A stretch of 64,000 nucleotides of DNA from Gammaproteobacteria bacterium (GTDB lineage: Bacteria; Pseudomonadota; Gammaproteobacteria; Pseudomonadales; Pseudohongiellaceae). The position numbers were made by a program, and so were the translations under genes. The notes under the pieces are model-generated. The model was given only the letters and a program-made list of their open reading frames with translations, ran no database searches and was not told where the DNA came from. Location: assembly GCA_030654835.1 (NCBI GenBank), contig JAURWS010000008.1, positions 1-64,000 on the forward strand, given 5' to 3'. Below are positions 54,987 through 63,149 of the stretch, in pieces (positions within the stretch are counted from its first letter, which is position 1; every line of letters starts with the position of its first letter).

Positions 54987-56172
54987 CCAATCGGGTGTAA
55001 TCTTCATCGAGAACTATATCGCTGGCGGTGGCGATCAGATTGCACGCGCGCTGATCGATAACCTGCCGTTCAAGCGTCTGAGCGTCCTCGTCAATCGCGG
55101 CAACGACACAAGAATCCTGCTCGCCGGCACGCTGCCCCCGCACGTGCGGGTCGAACGCTACGGACTCGTGACCGTCGCCGAACTCAGTCGTTGGGCGAAT
55201 GCAGTGACCAATCCGCTACTGCGCGCGCTGGCGCGCGGCGCCAGCTTTGCGCTACGCTATCCGTTGGTGCTCTTTTCCATACCGTATTTTCGCGCGCGCC
55301 TGAAACGTATTGGCGCTGACGTTTTTGTCGCCAACAACGGCGGCTATCCCGGCGGCATCTACTGCCGCACTGCAACGGTGGCCGCATCGCTGCTCTCCGG
55401 TCTGCGCGTCTTCCACGTCGTGCACGGCATGGCTGAGCCGGCACGTGGAGCGAGTCGGCCCTTCGAGTGGTGTCTCGACTGGCTGATTGACCGCCGTTCG
55501 CGCTTGCTCACGGTGTCGCGCGCCTGCGCTGAACGCCTTGCTGCGGTGCGCAGTATGCGCCAGCGCAGCGGGGTCATCTACAACGGCATCGCCGATCTAC
55601 CGCCCTCGCGCGCGACGGAATCCGCGATGCTGCGCGTGCTCCATGTCGGCTACTTCGACTGGAACAAGAACCAGCGCTTGCTCATCGAAGCGCTCGCCGA
55701 GCTCGGTGGCCGGGGCGTAGGCGGCATCGAAGTGCAGTTTGTCGGTGCCGACGTCGGCGACGGCTGCATGGCGCACTGCCGCGCCTTGGCGACCGCGTTG
55801 GGTGTCGCCGGTCAGGTGCGGTTTTCGGGTTTCATCAACGCCATCGAGGCCTGTTATGCTGAGGCCGATGTGTTGGTCTTGTGCTCGCATAGCGAAGGTT
55901 TTCCGATGTCGATCATCGAGGCGATGCGTGCCGGCAAACCCGTCGTCGCGACCGATGTCGGCGGCATCGCCGAGCAGATCGAGGATGGCGTCAGTGGTTT
56001 CCTGGTGCCGGTGGACGCCGCTGCTGCGCTCGCCGACAGGCTGGAGCAGTTGAAGCAGGATCCGGCGCTGCGGGCGCGCTTGGGGTGCGCGGCTCGAACT
56101 CGCTTCGAGGCCGCCTTTACGACTTCGACGATGATCGCCGAATACGTGAAAGCATTTGAGTTGAGCGCATGA
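54979..56172 (+). CDS. Glycosyltransferase family 4 protein
   Basis: 397 residues, GT-B fold. The N-terminal half starts VIFIENYIAGGGDQIARALI with the acceptor-side Gly-rich loop. The C-terminal half has VLHVGYFDWNKNQRLLIEAL, then VLVLCSHSEGFPMSIIEAM with the Glu-x7-Glu that binds the donor, and GKPVVATDVGGI. It is a retaining transferase that adds one sugar of the repeat unit on the cytoplasmic side of the membrane. ATG 54979 overlaps the acyltransferase end by eight bases. An 88-base gap follows. Confidence 0.9.
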   Translation: MADQSGVIFIENYIAGGGDQIARALIDNLPFKRLSVLVNRGNDTRILLAGTLPPHVRVERYGLVTVAELSRWANAVTNPLLRALARGASFALRYPLVLFSIPYFRARLKRIGADVFVANNGGYPGGIYCRTATVAASLLSGLRVFHVVHGMAEPARGASRPFEWCLDWLIDRRSRLLTVSRACAERLAAVRSMRQRSGVIYNGIADLPPSRATESAMLRVLHVGYFDWNKNQRLLIEALAELGGRGVGGIEVQFVGADVGDGCMAHCRALATALGVAGQVRFSGFINAIEACYAEADVLVLCSHSEGFPMSIIEAMRAGKPVVATDVGGIAEQIEDGVSGFLVPVDAAAALADRLEQLKQDPALRARLGCAARTRFEAAFTTSTMIAEYVKAFELSA

Positions 56173-56260
56173 GAATGCTTGGCTGTCAAGGCATCTGCCG
56201 ATCGATCTGCTACGAACGGCGGATTGAACAATCGAGTCAACAGAAAATACGAGGTACCAG

Positions 56261-57037
56261 ATGCGAGTAGTCATTCTCTGTGGCGGTTACGGGACGCGTA
56301 TACGCGATGTAACCGAAAACATTCCGAAACCGATGATCCCGATCGGTCGCTTCCCGATTCTCTGGCACATCATGAAGTACTACGCCAGCTACGGGCATCG
56401 CGACTTCGTCCTGTGCCTCGGCTACAAGAGCCACGTGATCAAGGATTTTTTCCTGAACTACGAGGCGCACACGAAGGATTTCACGATCGATCTTGGACGA
56501 AAAGGCGAAATCACTTTCCATACTGATCACGATGAATCGGACTGGAAGGTTACACTCGCCGAAACCGGCATGGAAGCGATGACGGGCGCGCGAGTCAAGC
56601 GCATCCAGAAGTATGTTGGCGATGAGGACTTCATGCTGACCTACGGCGATGGCGTCGGCAACATTGATCTCGATGCACTGCTCAAATATCATCACGGACA
56701 TGGTCGCGCGCTGACCGTGACCGGAGTGCGTCCGCCCGGTCGCTTCGGCGAACTGGTGCACGCCGAAGGTGTCATTACCGAATTCAACGAGAAGCCGCAA
56801 GCGGCCGGCGGGCGAATCTCGGGTGGCTTTTTCGTCGCTACATCCAAAGTGTTCGATTATCTGGAAGACGACGACAGCCTGGTCTTCGAGCGGCAGCCCA
56901 TGCGCGGCCTCGTCGCCGACCGGCAACTGATGGTTTTCGAACATGACAATTTCTGGCAGCCGATGGACACCAGCCGCGAATACCAGCTGCTGAATTCACT
57001 TTACGATCAGGGGAGGGCACCTTGGGTTCGCTGGTAA
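56261..57037 (+). CDS. rfbF: Glucose-1-phosphate cytidylyltransferase (RfbF/DdhA)
   Basis: 258 residues, normal family length. The nucleotide-binding start VVILCGGYGTRIRDVTENIPK (shown by CGGYGTRIRD), PMIPIGRFPILWHIMKYY, GYKSHVIKDFF, LTYGDGVGNIDL with the metal Asp, and SGGFFVATSKVFDYL identify RfbF. It makes CDP-glucose from CTP and glucose-1-phosphate. An ACGAGG site precedes ATG 56261. The downstream genes form a CDP-6-deoxysugar set. Confidence 0.94.
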   Translation: MRVVILCGGYGTRIRDVTENIPKPMIPIGRFPILWHIMKYYASYGHRDFVLCLGYKSHVIKDFFLNYEAHTKDFTIDLGRKGEITFHTDHDESDWKVTLAETGMEAMTGARVKRIQKYVGDEDFMLTYGDGVGNIDLDALLKYHHGHGRALTVTGVRPPGRFGELVHAEGVITEFNEKPQAAGGRISGGFFVATSKVFDYLEDDDSLVFERQPMRGLVADRQLMVFEHDNFWQPMDTSREYQLLNSLYDQGRAPWVRW

Positions 57038-58107
57038 GAGATTCCTACCTCGAGGTTTTCCGCGGCAAACGCGTACTCGTCACCGGCCATACAGGGTTCA
57101 AGGGGTCGTGGCTGACACTCTTGCTTCGTTCGCTGGGGGCTGAAGTGATGGGCTACGCCTTGCCGCCCGAGTACGAGGATAGCCACTTCGTTCGCCTTGG
57201 GCTGGAGAAATCGATCCGTCACGTTAACTCGGACATTCGCGACGGCGATCGACTGCTCGCTGAAGTGGCTGCCTTTCAGCCTGAGATTGTTTTCCACCTT
57301 GCAGCCCAGGCACTGGTGCGCTCGTCGTACGTTGATCCCAAGACCACTTTTGACGTCAATGTCGGGGGCGGTGTTAATCTGCTTGAAGCAGTTCGCCGTT
57401 GCGAAACCGTTCGCGCGTTGGTGTTCATCACCTCCGACAAATGCTACGAGAACCTCGAGTGGATCTGGGGTTATCGAGAATCAGATGCGATGGGCGGCCA
57501 CGATCCATACAGTGCGTCGAAAGGGGCTGTAGAACTTGTCTTTTCGTCCTATCTTCGCTCCTTCTTGGCGCAACGCCCAAACTTCGGTGCAGCCACCGCG
57601 CGCGCCGGCAACGTCATCGGTGGCGGCGACTGGGCGTCGAACCGAATTGTTCCCGATTGCATTCGTGCCATACAGTCCGGACAATCGATCACAATCCGGA
57701 GTCCGAGCGCCACGCGGCCTTGGCAGCATGTGCTCGAGCCGATTTCTGGCTATCTCAAGCTGGCTGCCAGCTTATACGAGCAGGGACACGCCTTCGATGG
57801 TGCCTGGAACTTCGGTCCCCAGGTCGGCGATGTGCGGACTGTACTTGACGTTGCCAACGCGATCGCTGCGCAGTTCGAGGAGGGTCGAGTCATCATCGAT
57901 GAGCCGCTTAACATGCCGCACGAGGCCGGTTTACTGCAGCTCAACAGCGATAAGGCGCGGCAGCTTCTGAAGTGGGATACGCGTTGGGATTTTGACCAGA
58001 CGATGGCAGTTACAGGCGGTTGGTACAAAGCGGTCCTCGTCGATGGAAGGCCAGCAGATACTGTTTCCCGCGAACAGATTTCTCAATACTACGGAGGTCA
58101 GCTGTGA
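57022..58107 (+). CDS. rfbG: CDP-glucose 4,6-dehydratase (RfbG/DdhB)
   Basis: 361 residues from TTG 57022, overlapping rfbF by 16 bases, with a GGGAGGG site ahead. Extended SDR: VLVTGHTGFKGSWLTLLL, the AAQALVRSSYVDP block, FITSDKCYENLEW with the catalytic Thr/Asp-Lys, and HDPYSASKGAVELV (Tyr-x3-Lys), followed by RAGNVIGGGDWASNRIVPD. All are typical of RfbG. It converts CDP-glucose to CDP-4-keto-6-deoxyglucose. No RfbH-type C3-dehydrase follows, so 3,6-dideoxy sugars are not expected from this locus. Confidence 0.94.
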   Translation: MGSLVRDSYLEVFRGKRVLVTGHTGFKGSWLTLLLRSLGAEVMGYALPPEYEDSHFVRLGLEKSIRHVNSDIRDGDRLLAEVAAFQPEIVFHLAAQALVRSSYVDPKTTFDVNVGGGVNLLEAVRRCETVRALVFITSDKCYENLEWIWGYRESDAMGGHDPYSASKGAVELVFSSYLRSFLAQRPNFGAATARAGNVIGGGDWASNRIVPDCIRAIQSGQSITIRSPSATRPWQHVLEPISGYLKLAASLYEQGHAFDGAWNFGPQVGDVRTVLDVANAIAAQFEEGRVIIDEPLNMPHEAGLLQLNSDKARQLLKWDTRWDFDQTMAVTGGWYKAVLVDGRPADTVSREQISQYYGGQL

Positions 58108-58553
58108 TTGATGGCGTCATCGTTACACCGTTAAAACAGATCGTCGACGAACGCGGCAAAGTCATGCATATGCTGCGCTGCGACGCCGCTCATTTCTCAT
58201 CTTTCGGCGAAGTCTACTTTTCGTCGGTGAACCCGGGTGCGATCAAAGGTTGGCACATCCATCACCGGATGGTTCTCAATTACGCGGTGCCGCATGGCTT
58301 GATCAAATTCGTTTTGTACGATGATCGATCGGGCAGTAGGACGCAGGGGATGATTCAGGAGATTTTTCTCGGTCCCGAAAATTACTGTCTAGTCACCGTT
58401 CCGCCAATGGTCTGGAATGGATTCAAGGGCATCGGCACCGAGGCAGCCCTCGTGGTCAACTGCGCAAGCATTCCTCATGATCCCCACGAGATCCAGCGCA
58501 AGGATCCTTTCGATTCCTCGATCCCCTACGACTGGGCGATCAAGCATCGATGA
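58104..58553 (+). CDS. RmlC-like cupin, putative CDP-4-keto-6-deoxysugar epimerase
   Basis: 149 residues from GTG 58104, overlapping the rfbG stop. It is a short RmlC-like cupin: FSSVNPGAIKGWHIHHRM has the catalytic-region His residues, then VPPMVWNGFKGIG. It is about 30 residues shorter than RmlC and lacks the RGLHYQ form of the motif, so it is likely specific for a CDP sugar, epimerising C5 or C3/C5. Context with rfbF, rfbG and an SDR supports this. It could also be a sugar isomerase of the WxcM type. Confidence 0.75.
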   Translation: MIDGVIVTPLKQIVDERGKVMHMLRCDAAHFSSFGEVYFSSVNPGAIKGWHIHHRMVLNYAVPHGLIKFVLYDDRSGSRTQGMIQEIFLGPENYCLVTVPPMVWNGFKGIGTEAALVVNCASIPHDPHEIQRKDPFDSSIPYDWAIKHR

Positions 58554-59500
58554 GAACCAACATATTGCTGACAGGTGGCTTGGGCTACGTTGGGGGACGG
58601 CTCGCGCTGGCACTCCGCGAGGCAGGGCATGTCGTAGTTTGCGGGACACGGCGCAGTGGATTGTCCGCTCCGTCGTGGTTTCCCGATATGCAAATGGCCC
58701 ATCTCGACTGGGAATCGGTCGATTCCCTGAGCGAGTCCTGCCGTGACGTCGACGTGGTGATCCACCTCGCCGCGGCGAACGAGATCGAATCGGCTCGAGA
58801 TCCAGTTGGCGCTTTGCAGATGAACGGGCTCGCCAGTCTGCGACTGCTCGAAGCGGCGAAGTTTGCCGGCGTCAGGCGCTTCATCTACTTCTCGACCGCG
58901 CATGTGTATTGCGCCCCGCTGAAGGGCCGGATCGACGAGACGACCTTGCCAAGGCCCGCCCACCCCTATGCGATCACGCACAAGGTCGCCGAGGATTTCG
59001 TGCTGGCGGCGCACGACCGCAAGGAGATAGAAGGCGTCGTCATCCGATTGTCCAACGGTTTTGGCGCCCCGGTGACGCCGGATGTTGATCGCTGGACCTT
59101 GTTGGTTAATGACCTTTGCCGCCAAGCCGTGACAACCGGGGAATTGCGCTTGAATAGTTCTGGTGCTCAGTTGCGCGACTTCATCACTTTGGGCGACGTC
59201 GGGCGGGCGGTCGACCACGTCCTGCGACTCCACGCGGCGGCGCTGGCCGATGGCCTGTTCAATCTAGGTGGCGGCGAGTCGGTGTCGATTCTCTCGATGA
59301 CCGAGCGCGTCGCGACGCGTTGGCGGCTGCTGACCGGTCGCGAAATCGCGATCTTGCGACCGCCCAGCGACGGCCTTGTGGTTTCGGCGCTCGACTACCG
59401 CTGCGACAAGTTGGCTGCGACCGGTTTCGCGCTGACCTCGGAGGTCGATCGGGAAATTGACGAGACGCTGCGCCTGTGCCTGGCAGCCTTTGGAAAGTGA
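58550..59500 (+). CDS. NAD-dependent epimerase/reductase acting on a CDP-sugar
   Basis: 316 residues, extended SDR. NAD loop TGGLGYVGGRLALAL (8-22), HLAAANEIESARDP, FSTAHVYC, and HPYAITHKVAED. In the last motif the Tyr-x3 position holds His and the Lys is one residue later, unlike the standard Tyr-x3-Lys. The C-terminus has LRDFITLGDVGRAVDHVL and NLGGGESVSIL. It likely reduces or epimerises the 4-keto product of RfbG and the cupin, completing a CDP-6-deoxyhexose. The ATG overlaps the cupin stop and its own stop overlaps the next GTG. Confidence 0.78.
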   Translation: MRTNILLTGGLGYVGGRLALALREAGHVVVCGTRRSGLSAPSWFPDMQMAHLDWESVDSLSESCRDVDVVIHLAAANEIESARDPVGALQMNGLASLRLLEAAKFAGVRRFIYFSTAHVYCAPLKGRIDETTLPRPAHPYAITHKVAEDFVLAAHDRKEIEGVVIRLSNGFGAPVTPDVDRWTLLVNDLCRQAVTTGELRLNSSGAQLRDFITLGDVGRAVDHVLRLHAAALADGLFNLGGGESVSILSMTERVATRWRLLTGREIAILRPPSDGLVVSALDYRCDKLAATGFALTSEVDREIDETLRLCLAAFGK

Positions 59501-60396
59501 ACAAGAGCGTGTTCAACCCAAGTATCTCCATTGTCATCCCGACCTACAACCATGCTCAGTTCCTTCGCACCGCGCTCGATTCGATCCGCGCGCAGACGTT
59601 CGATGACTGGGAAGCCATTGTCGTCAACAACTTCTCCGAAGACAACACGATTGCCGTGGTTGAATCCTACGATGACCCGCGCATCCGATTAGTCAATTTT
59701 TCCAATCACGGCATCATCGCTGCGGCGCGTAATCACGGCCTGTCCCTGACACAAGCGCCCTTTGTCGCCTTTCTCGATTCAGACGATTTTTGGTACCCGG
59801 AAAAGCTTCAACGCTGCATGGAAAAGCTGGCGCAGGGGTACGACCTGGTTTGCCATGCCGAAGTCTGGGTCGGCCCCGCCGAAAGGCGGCGTACGGTGCA
59901 CTACGGCCCCGAGGCTAGGGCGACTTACGAAAGCCTCCTGCTGGACGGCAACTGCATCTCCACCTCAGCGGTTGTGGTGCGTCGTGAATCGCTGGAGCGT
60001 GCCGGTGGCTTTAGCGTCCAGCCGGCATTCATCACAGCAGAAGATTACGAGTTGTGGCTCAAGCTTGCGCGTAATAGCGCCAGAATCGGCTTTGTCGACG
60101 AAGTGCTCGGTGAATACCTGATCCACGAGGGCAACCAGAGTCGGGTTGCCTTGCGCAATATGCAGGCTGTAATGGCCGTCTTCGAACATCACCGGGCGGC
60201 GCTGGAGGGTGGAATATCGGCCAGGCGCTCGCGCCGTCGTGAAGCGGTGATACTATACAGCGGAGCACGTGGCTTGCAGGATAGCGGCCAGTACCGTCAG
60301 GCTTGGCGGTACTTTTTCAAGGCGGTCCTGCGCTACCCTTGGGTAGCGCGCTTTTACGCCGCAATGTTTTTCAATGCCCTTGGACGGCGGCCCTGA
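59497..60396 (+). CDS. Glycosyltransferase family 2 protein
   Basis: 299 residues from GTG 59497. GT-A fold: ISIVIPTYNHAQFLRTALDSI, then VVNNFSEDNT, and the DxD-type LDSDDFWYPEKL with the metal-binding Asp residues at about 95-100. The C-terminal 60 residues are basic and may be membrane-associated. It is an inverting transferase adding a sugar to the lipid-linked repeat unit. It overlaps the CDP-sugar SDR gene by four bases, so it may use that sugar. Confidence 0.9.
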   Translation: MNKSVFNPSISIVIPTYNHAQFLRTALDSIRAQTFDDWEAIVVNNFSEDNTIAVVESYDDPRIRLVNFSNHGIIAAARNHGLSLTQAPFVAFLDSDDFWYPEKLQRCMEKLAQGYDLVCHAEVWVGPAERRRTVHYGPEARATYESLLLDGNCISTSAVVVRRESLERAGGFSVQPAFITAEDYELWLKLARNSARIGFVDEVLGEYLIHEGNQSRVALRNMQAVMAVFEHHRAALEGGISARRSRRREAVILYSGARGLQDSGQYRQAWRYFFKAVLRYPWVARFYAAMFFNALGRRP

Positions 60397-60408
60397 GCGG
60401 TCAACCCG

Positions 60409-61188
60409 ATGAATCTGCGTCGTTTACTAGCTCGATCTATTTCGGAGATGGTTGCCGGGGTTTCCTGGATGCGTGGGCCCGCCGACGGGTTGCGTGTGCT
60501 GATGTACCACGCCATCGGCACGCCCGCGCTCGGCGATACCCTGGGGCTGTTCTCGCTGAAGCCCGATCGTTTCAAGCAGCACATGACGCTGCTAGCAGGT
60601 TGGAAGCAGGGGCGGGTAGTTGAGTTTGATGGAACGGCATTGAGTGGTTCGGGGTGTCGGGTTGCGATCACGTTTGACGATGGCTACCTCGACAACCTCG
60701 AAGTGGCAGCGCCGATCTTGACCGAGTTGGGATTGCCATTTACCGTTTTCGTCACTTCCGAATTCGTTCGCAGTGGCAAGGCTGGCTTTCTATCTCCCTC
60801 CGCCTTACGTGCATTGGCGGCATTGCCCGGCGCTCGGATCGGTGCGCACGGTGCCAATCACGTCGATCTGACGCAATGCGACGATGGGGCTCTGCGCAGC
60901 GAACTTTCGTCGAGCCGGCAATATCTTGAAGACCTGCTCGGCAGCGAGGTGCGGACGCTGGCCTATCCCTACGGCGCTGTCGATTGTCGCGTTCGCGATG
61001 CCGCGCTGGCTGAGGGATATCGCCTCGGTGCGTGCAGTCGGGCCGGCGTCAACCGACCGGAACGTGATCCGATGTTGTTGGTACGGACCGAGATCGTCGC
61101 TTTCGACGGCGAGCGTGTCTTTGCGCAGAAGCTGCATGGTGACTGGGACTGGTATCGCTGGCGTAAGCAGGATCCAGCATCCTCATGA
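60409..61188 (+). CDS. Polysaccharide deacetylase (NodB homology domain)
   Basis: 259 residues. LMYHAIGTP opens the domain. NodB motif 1 is AITFDDGY (catalytic and metal Asp), motif 2 is IGAHGANHVDLTQ with His-x3-His for metal binding, and motif 3 is LAYPYGAVD. These are intact. CE4 enzymes remove N-acetyl groups from sugars. No signal peptide is evident, so it may act on a lipid-linked or cytoplasmic intermediate. The end overlaps the next glycosyltransferase as ATGA. Confidence 0.88.
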   Translation: MNLRRLLARSISEMVAGVSWMRGPADGLRVLMYHAIGTPALGDTLGLFSLKPDRFKQHMTLLAGWKQGRVVEFDGTALSGSGCRVAITFDDGYLDNLEVAAPILTELGLPFTVFVTSEFVRSGKAGFLSPSALRALAALPGARIGAHGANHVDLTQCDDGALRSELSSSRQYLEDLLGSEVRTLAYPYGAVDCRVRDAALAEGYRLGACSRAGVNRPERDPMLLVRTEIVAFDGERVFAQKLHGDWDWYRWRKQDPASS

Positions 61189-62135
61189 GGCCAAGTATTT
61201 CTCTAGTGGTGCCGATGCTCAATGAGGCACGGACTTTGCCGGATTTGCTGAGTGCCCTCACGGCACAGACCCGACGGCCGGATGAGCTGATTTTTGTGGA
61301 TGCGGGTTCTGCAGATGGCAGTGCGGATCTGGTGCGTCAGTGGTGGGCAAGCGAAGGCTGGGCTGGGTTGGGCTGTCAGGTGCTCTCCCTTCCGGGCGCC
61401 TACCCCGGTGCGGGGCGCAACGCCGGAGTGCGGGCCGCGCAGGGTGAATGGATTGCCTTTCTCGATGCGGGAATCGATCCGGACAGCCAATGGTTGGAAC
61501 AGCTTGAGAGATTCTCGGGTTTATACGCAACGCCGGGCGTCTTCGGGGTCTGTCGATTTACAGCAGACAAGGCCTTTCAGCGTGCGATCTGTGCGCTGAG
61601 CAATGGTCAGGGCGCCGTTCATCCGGTTGTGCCGGCATCCATTTTCAAAAGGGAAGTGTTCGGGGTCGTCGGATACTTTCCGGAGAACCTGCGTGCGGCC
61701 GAAGATCTGGCTTGGGTTGCGCGCTATGAAATGCAGTACGGGGTGCGTGCGGTTTGTGAGGATGCGCAGGTATCCTATCGTCACTTCCCGGGGACTTGGC
61801 GGGGGGTGGTTCGCAAGTGGCAGATGGCTGAGTATTTCAGCGTCCTCGCGGGCATGCGTACCCGCCAGCAGCTGGTTCTTCTGATAGCACTCCCCACGCT
61901 TTACGCTGCGCTGCTAACGGGTACCCCATGGGGTGTGGGGGTTTATTCGGCCTATCTTTTGTTGCGTGGTGTGGTCGATCCGATACGCCGTAGTCGCCCA
62001 CGGCGGTGGTGGCGATCGCATCCGCGTGCGATAATTATCGCTATTCCCCTAGGGGCGGTATTGGATGTAGCCAAGTTCGTCGGGACAATAAGAGGCTGGC
62101 TCGCCAGACGGCGTGCCCAGCCGGAATGCCCTTGA
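61185..62135 (+). CDS. Glycosyltransferase family 2 with C-terminal membrane segments
   Basis: 316 residues. GT-A start SLVVPMLNEARTLPDLLSAL, FVDAGSADGS, then AFLDAGIDPDSQWL as the DxD-like region and AEDLAWVARYEMQ in the acceptor part. After residue 220 there are two or three hydrophobic segments (LVLLIALPTLYAALL, VYSAYLLLRGVV, AIIIAIPLGAVLDV), which anchor it to the inner membrane. It likely extends the repeat unit. The usual second Asp of the DxD motif is replaced by Gly in DAG, common in this subfamily. Confidence 0.88.
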   Translation: MRPSISLVVPMLNEARTLPDLLSALTAQTRRPDELIFVDAGSADGSADLVRQWWASEGWAGLGCQVLSLPGAYPGAGRNAGVRAAQGEWIAFLDAGIDPDSQWLEQLERFSGLYATPGVFGVCRFTADKAFQRAICALSNGQGAVHPVVPASIFKREVFGVVGYFPENLRAAEDLAWVARYEMQYGVRAVCEDAQVSYRHFPGTWRGVVRKWQMAEYFSVLAGMRTRQQLVLLIALPTLYAALLTGTPWGVGVYSAYLLLRGVVDPIRRSRPRRWWRSHPRAIIIAIPLGAVLDVAKFVGTIRGWLARRRAQPECP

Positions 62136-62147
62136 GGATGTAGATGA

Positions 62148-63149
62148 ATGGAATACGTTAAGTGCGATTTGTGCAGTTCCGATAAGCATGAACCGGTTGC
62201 ACACCAGACTGATCGCCTGCATCGCACGACTGAAGAAGTTTTCACGGTCGTCCGCTGTGCTCAATGCGGCTTGCACTTTACCAATCCGCGGCCGACCCCG
62301 GCGGAAATTGGCCGCTACTACGCTGCGGGCTATGCTTTCCATGCCAGTGCGCCAAGCTGGCGTCGCAGGTTGGATCGGATCCTCGATTGGGCGGCCAACG
62401 GCCCCTTGGCTGGGCTAGCCGCGCCACTACCCGTGCTGGCAAAGCGTTTGGCTGCCCGCGTCAGACCATCCGTTACCGATCCAGTATTGCGCTTTTATCG
62501 GGAGGGTGGCCAAGGGACTTTTCTCGATATTGGTTGCGGTGCCGGTATCCATGCCCATTTCTGGGGAGCGGAAAGCGCGCTGCAATCCTGTCATCGCCGG
62601 GTCGACGTGGCCGGGGTGGAAATTTCTGAGACAGCCAGGGCGGCCCTGACAGAGGCCGGAATACGTTGTTGGCCGGATTTGTCCTCGGTACCTCCGGAGG
62701 AGAACTTCGGGCTGATCCGCATGAATTGGTCGCTGGAGCATGTGCATTCCCCCCGCGAATATTTCAGCTTCATTGCCCGGCATCTTTCGTCGGAGGGGCA
62801 AGCCATCATTACTGTGCCGAATTACAGCGGGTTGATTTATCGCCTGGCACCGGATTGCGTTGAACTGCCGGTACATCTCTATCATTTCAGGCCGGAAGAC
62901 ATCGTTGCGTATGCAGGGGAACATGGTTTAAGCGCCGTCGAGGTCAAGACCTTTTCCTATCCCGAAATGTTTCGTGCGGCTGCCGAAGCAGGCTTGCTGC
63001 CTTCGGAGTTTTCTTCTCACCTGGGTATCGTAAAAGCGAAGGCGCTACTTGATTTCATGAAACCGCTGGATGATCTTGGTTGGGGTAACGACATGCTAGT
63101 CGTGCTAAAAAAAACTCAATTGGCGATCAAGGCAGAGCGGGATGCATGA
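62148..63149 (+). CDS. Class I SAM-dependent methyltransferase with N-terminal zinc ribbon
   Basis: 333 residues. The N-terminus VKCDLCSSDKHEPV and VVRCAQCGLHFTNPRP form a Cys4 zinc ribbon. The SAM domain has FLDIGCGAGIHAHFWG (about 121-136), GVEISETARAAL and NWSLEHVHSPREYFSF, then a C-terminal strand-rich end. This layout resembles sugar C- or O-methyltransferases in polysaccharide loci. ATG 62148 has a GAGG site. It overlaps the next gene by eight bases. Confidence 0.85.
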   Translation: MEYVKCDLCSSDKHEPVAHQTDRLHRTTEEVFTVVRCAQCGLHFTNPRPTPAEIGRYYAAGYAFHASAPSWRRRLDRILDWAANGPLAGLAAPLPVLAKRLAARVRPSVTDPVLRFYREGGQGTFLDIGCGAGIHAHFWGAESALQSCHRRVDVAGVEISETARAALTEAGIRCWPDLSSVPPEENFGLIRMNWSLEHVHSPREYFSFIARHLSSEGQAIITVPNYSGLIYRLAPDCVELPVHLYHFRPEDIVAYAGEHGLSAVEVKTFSYPEMFRAAAEAGLLPSEFSSHLGIVKAKALLDFMKPLDDLGWGNDMLVVLKKTQLAIKAERDA

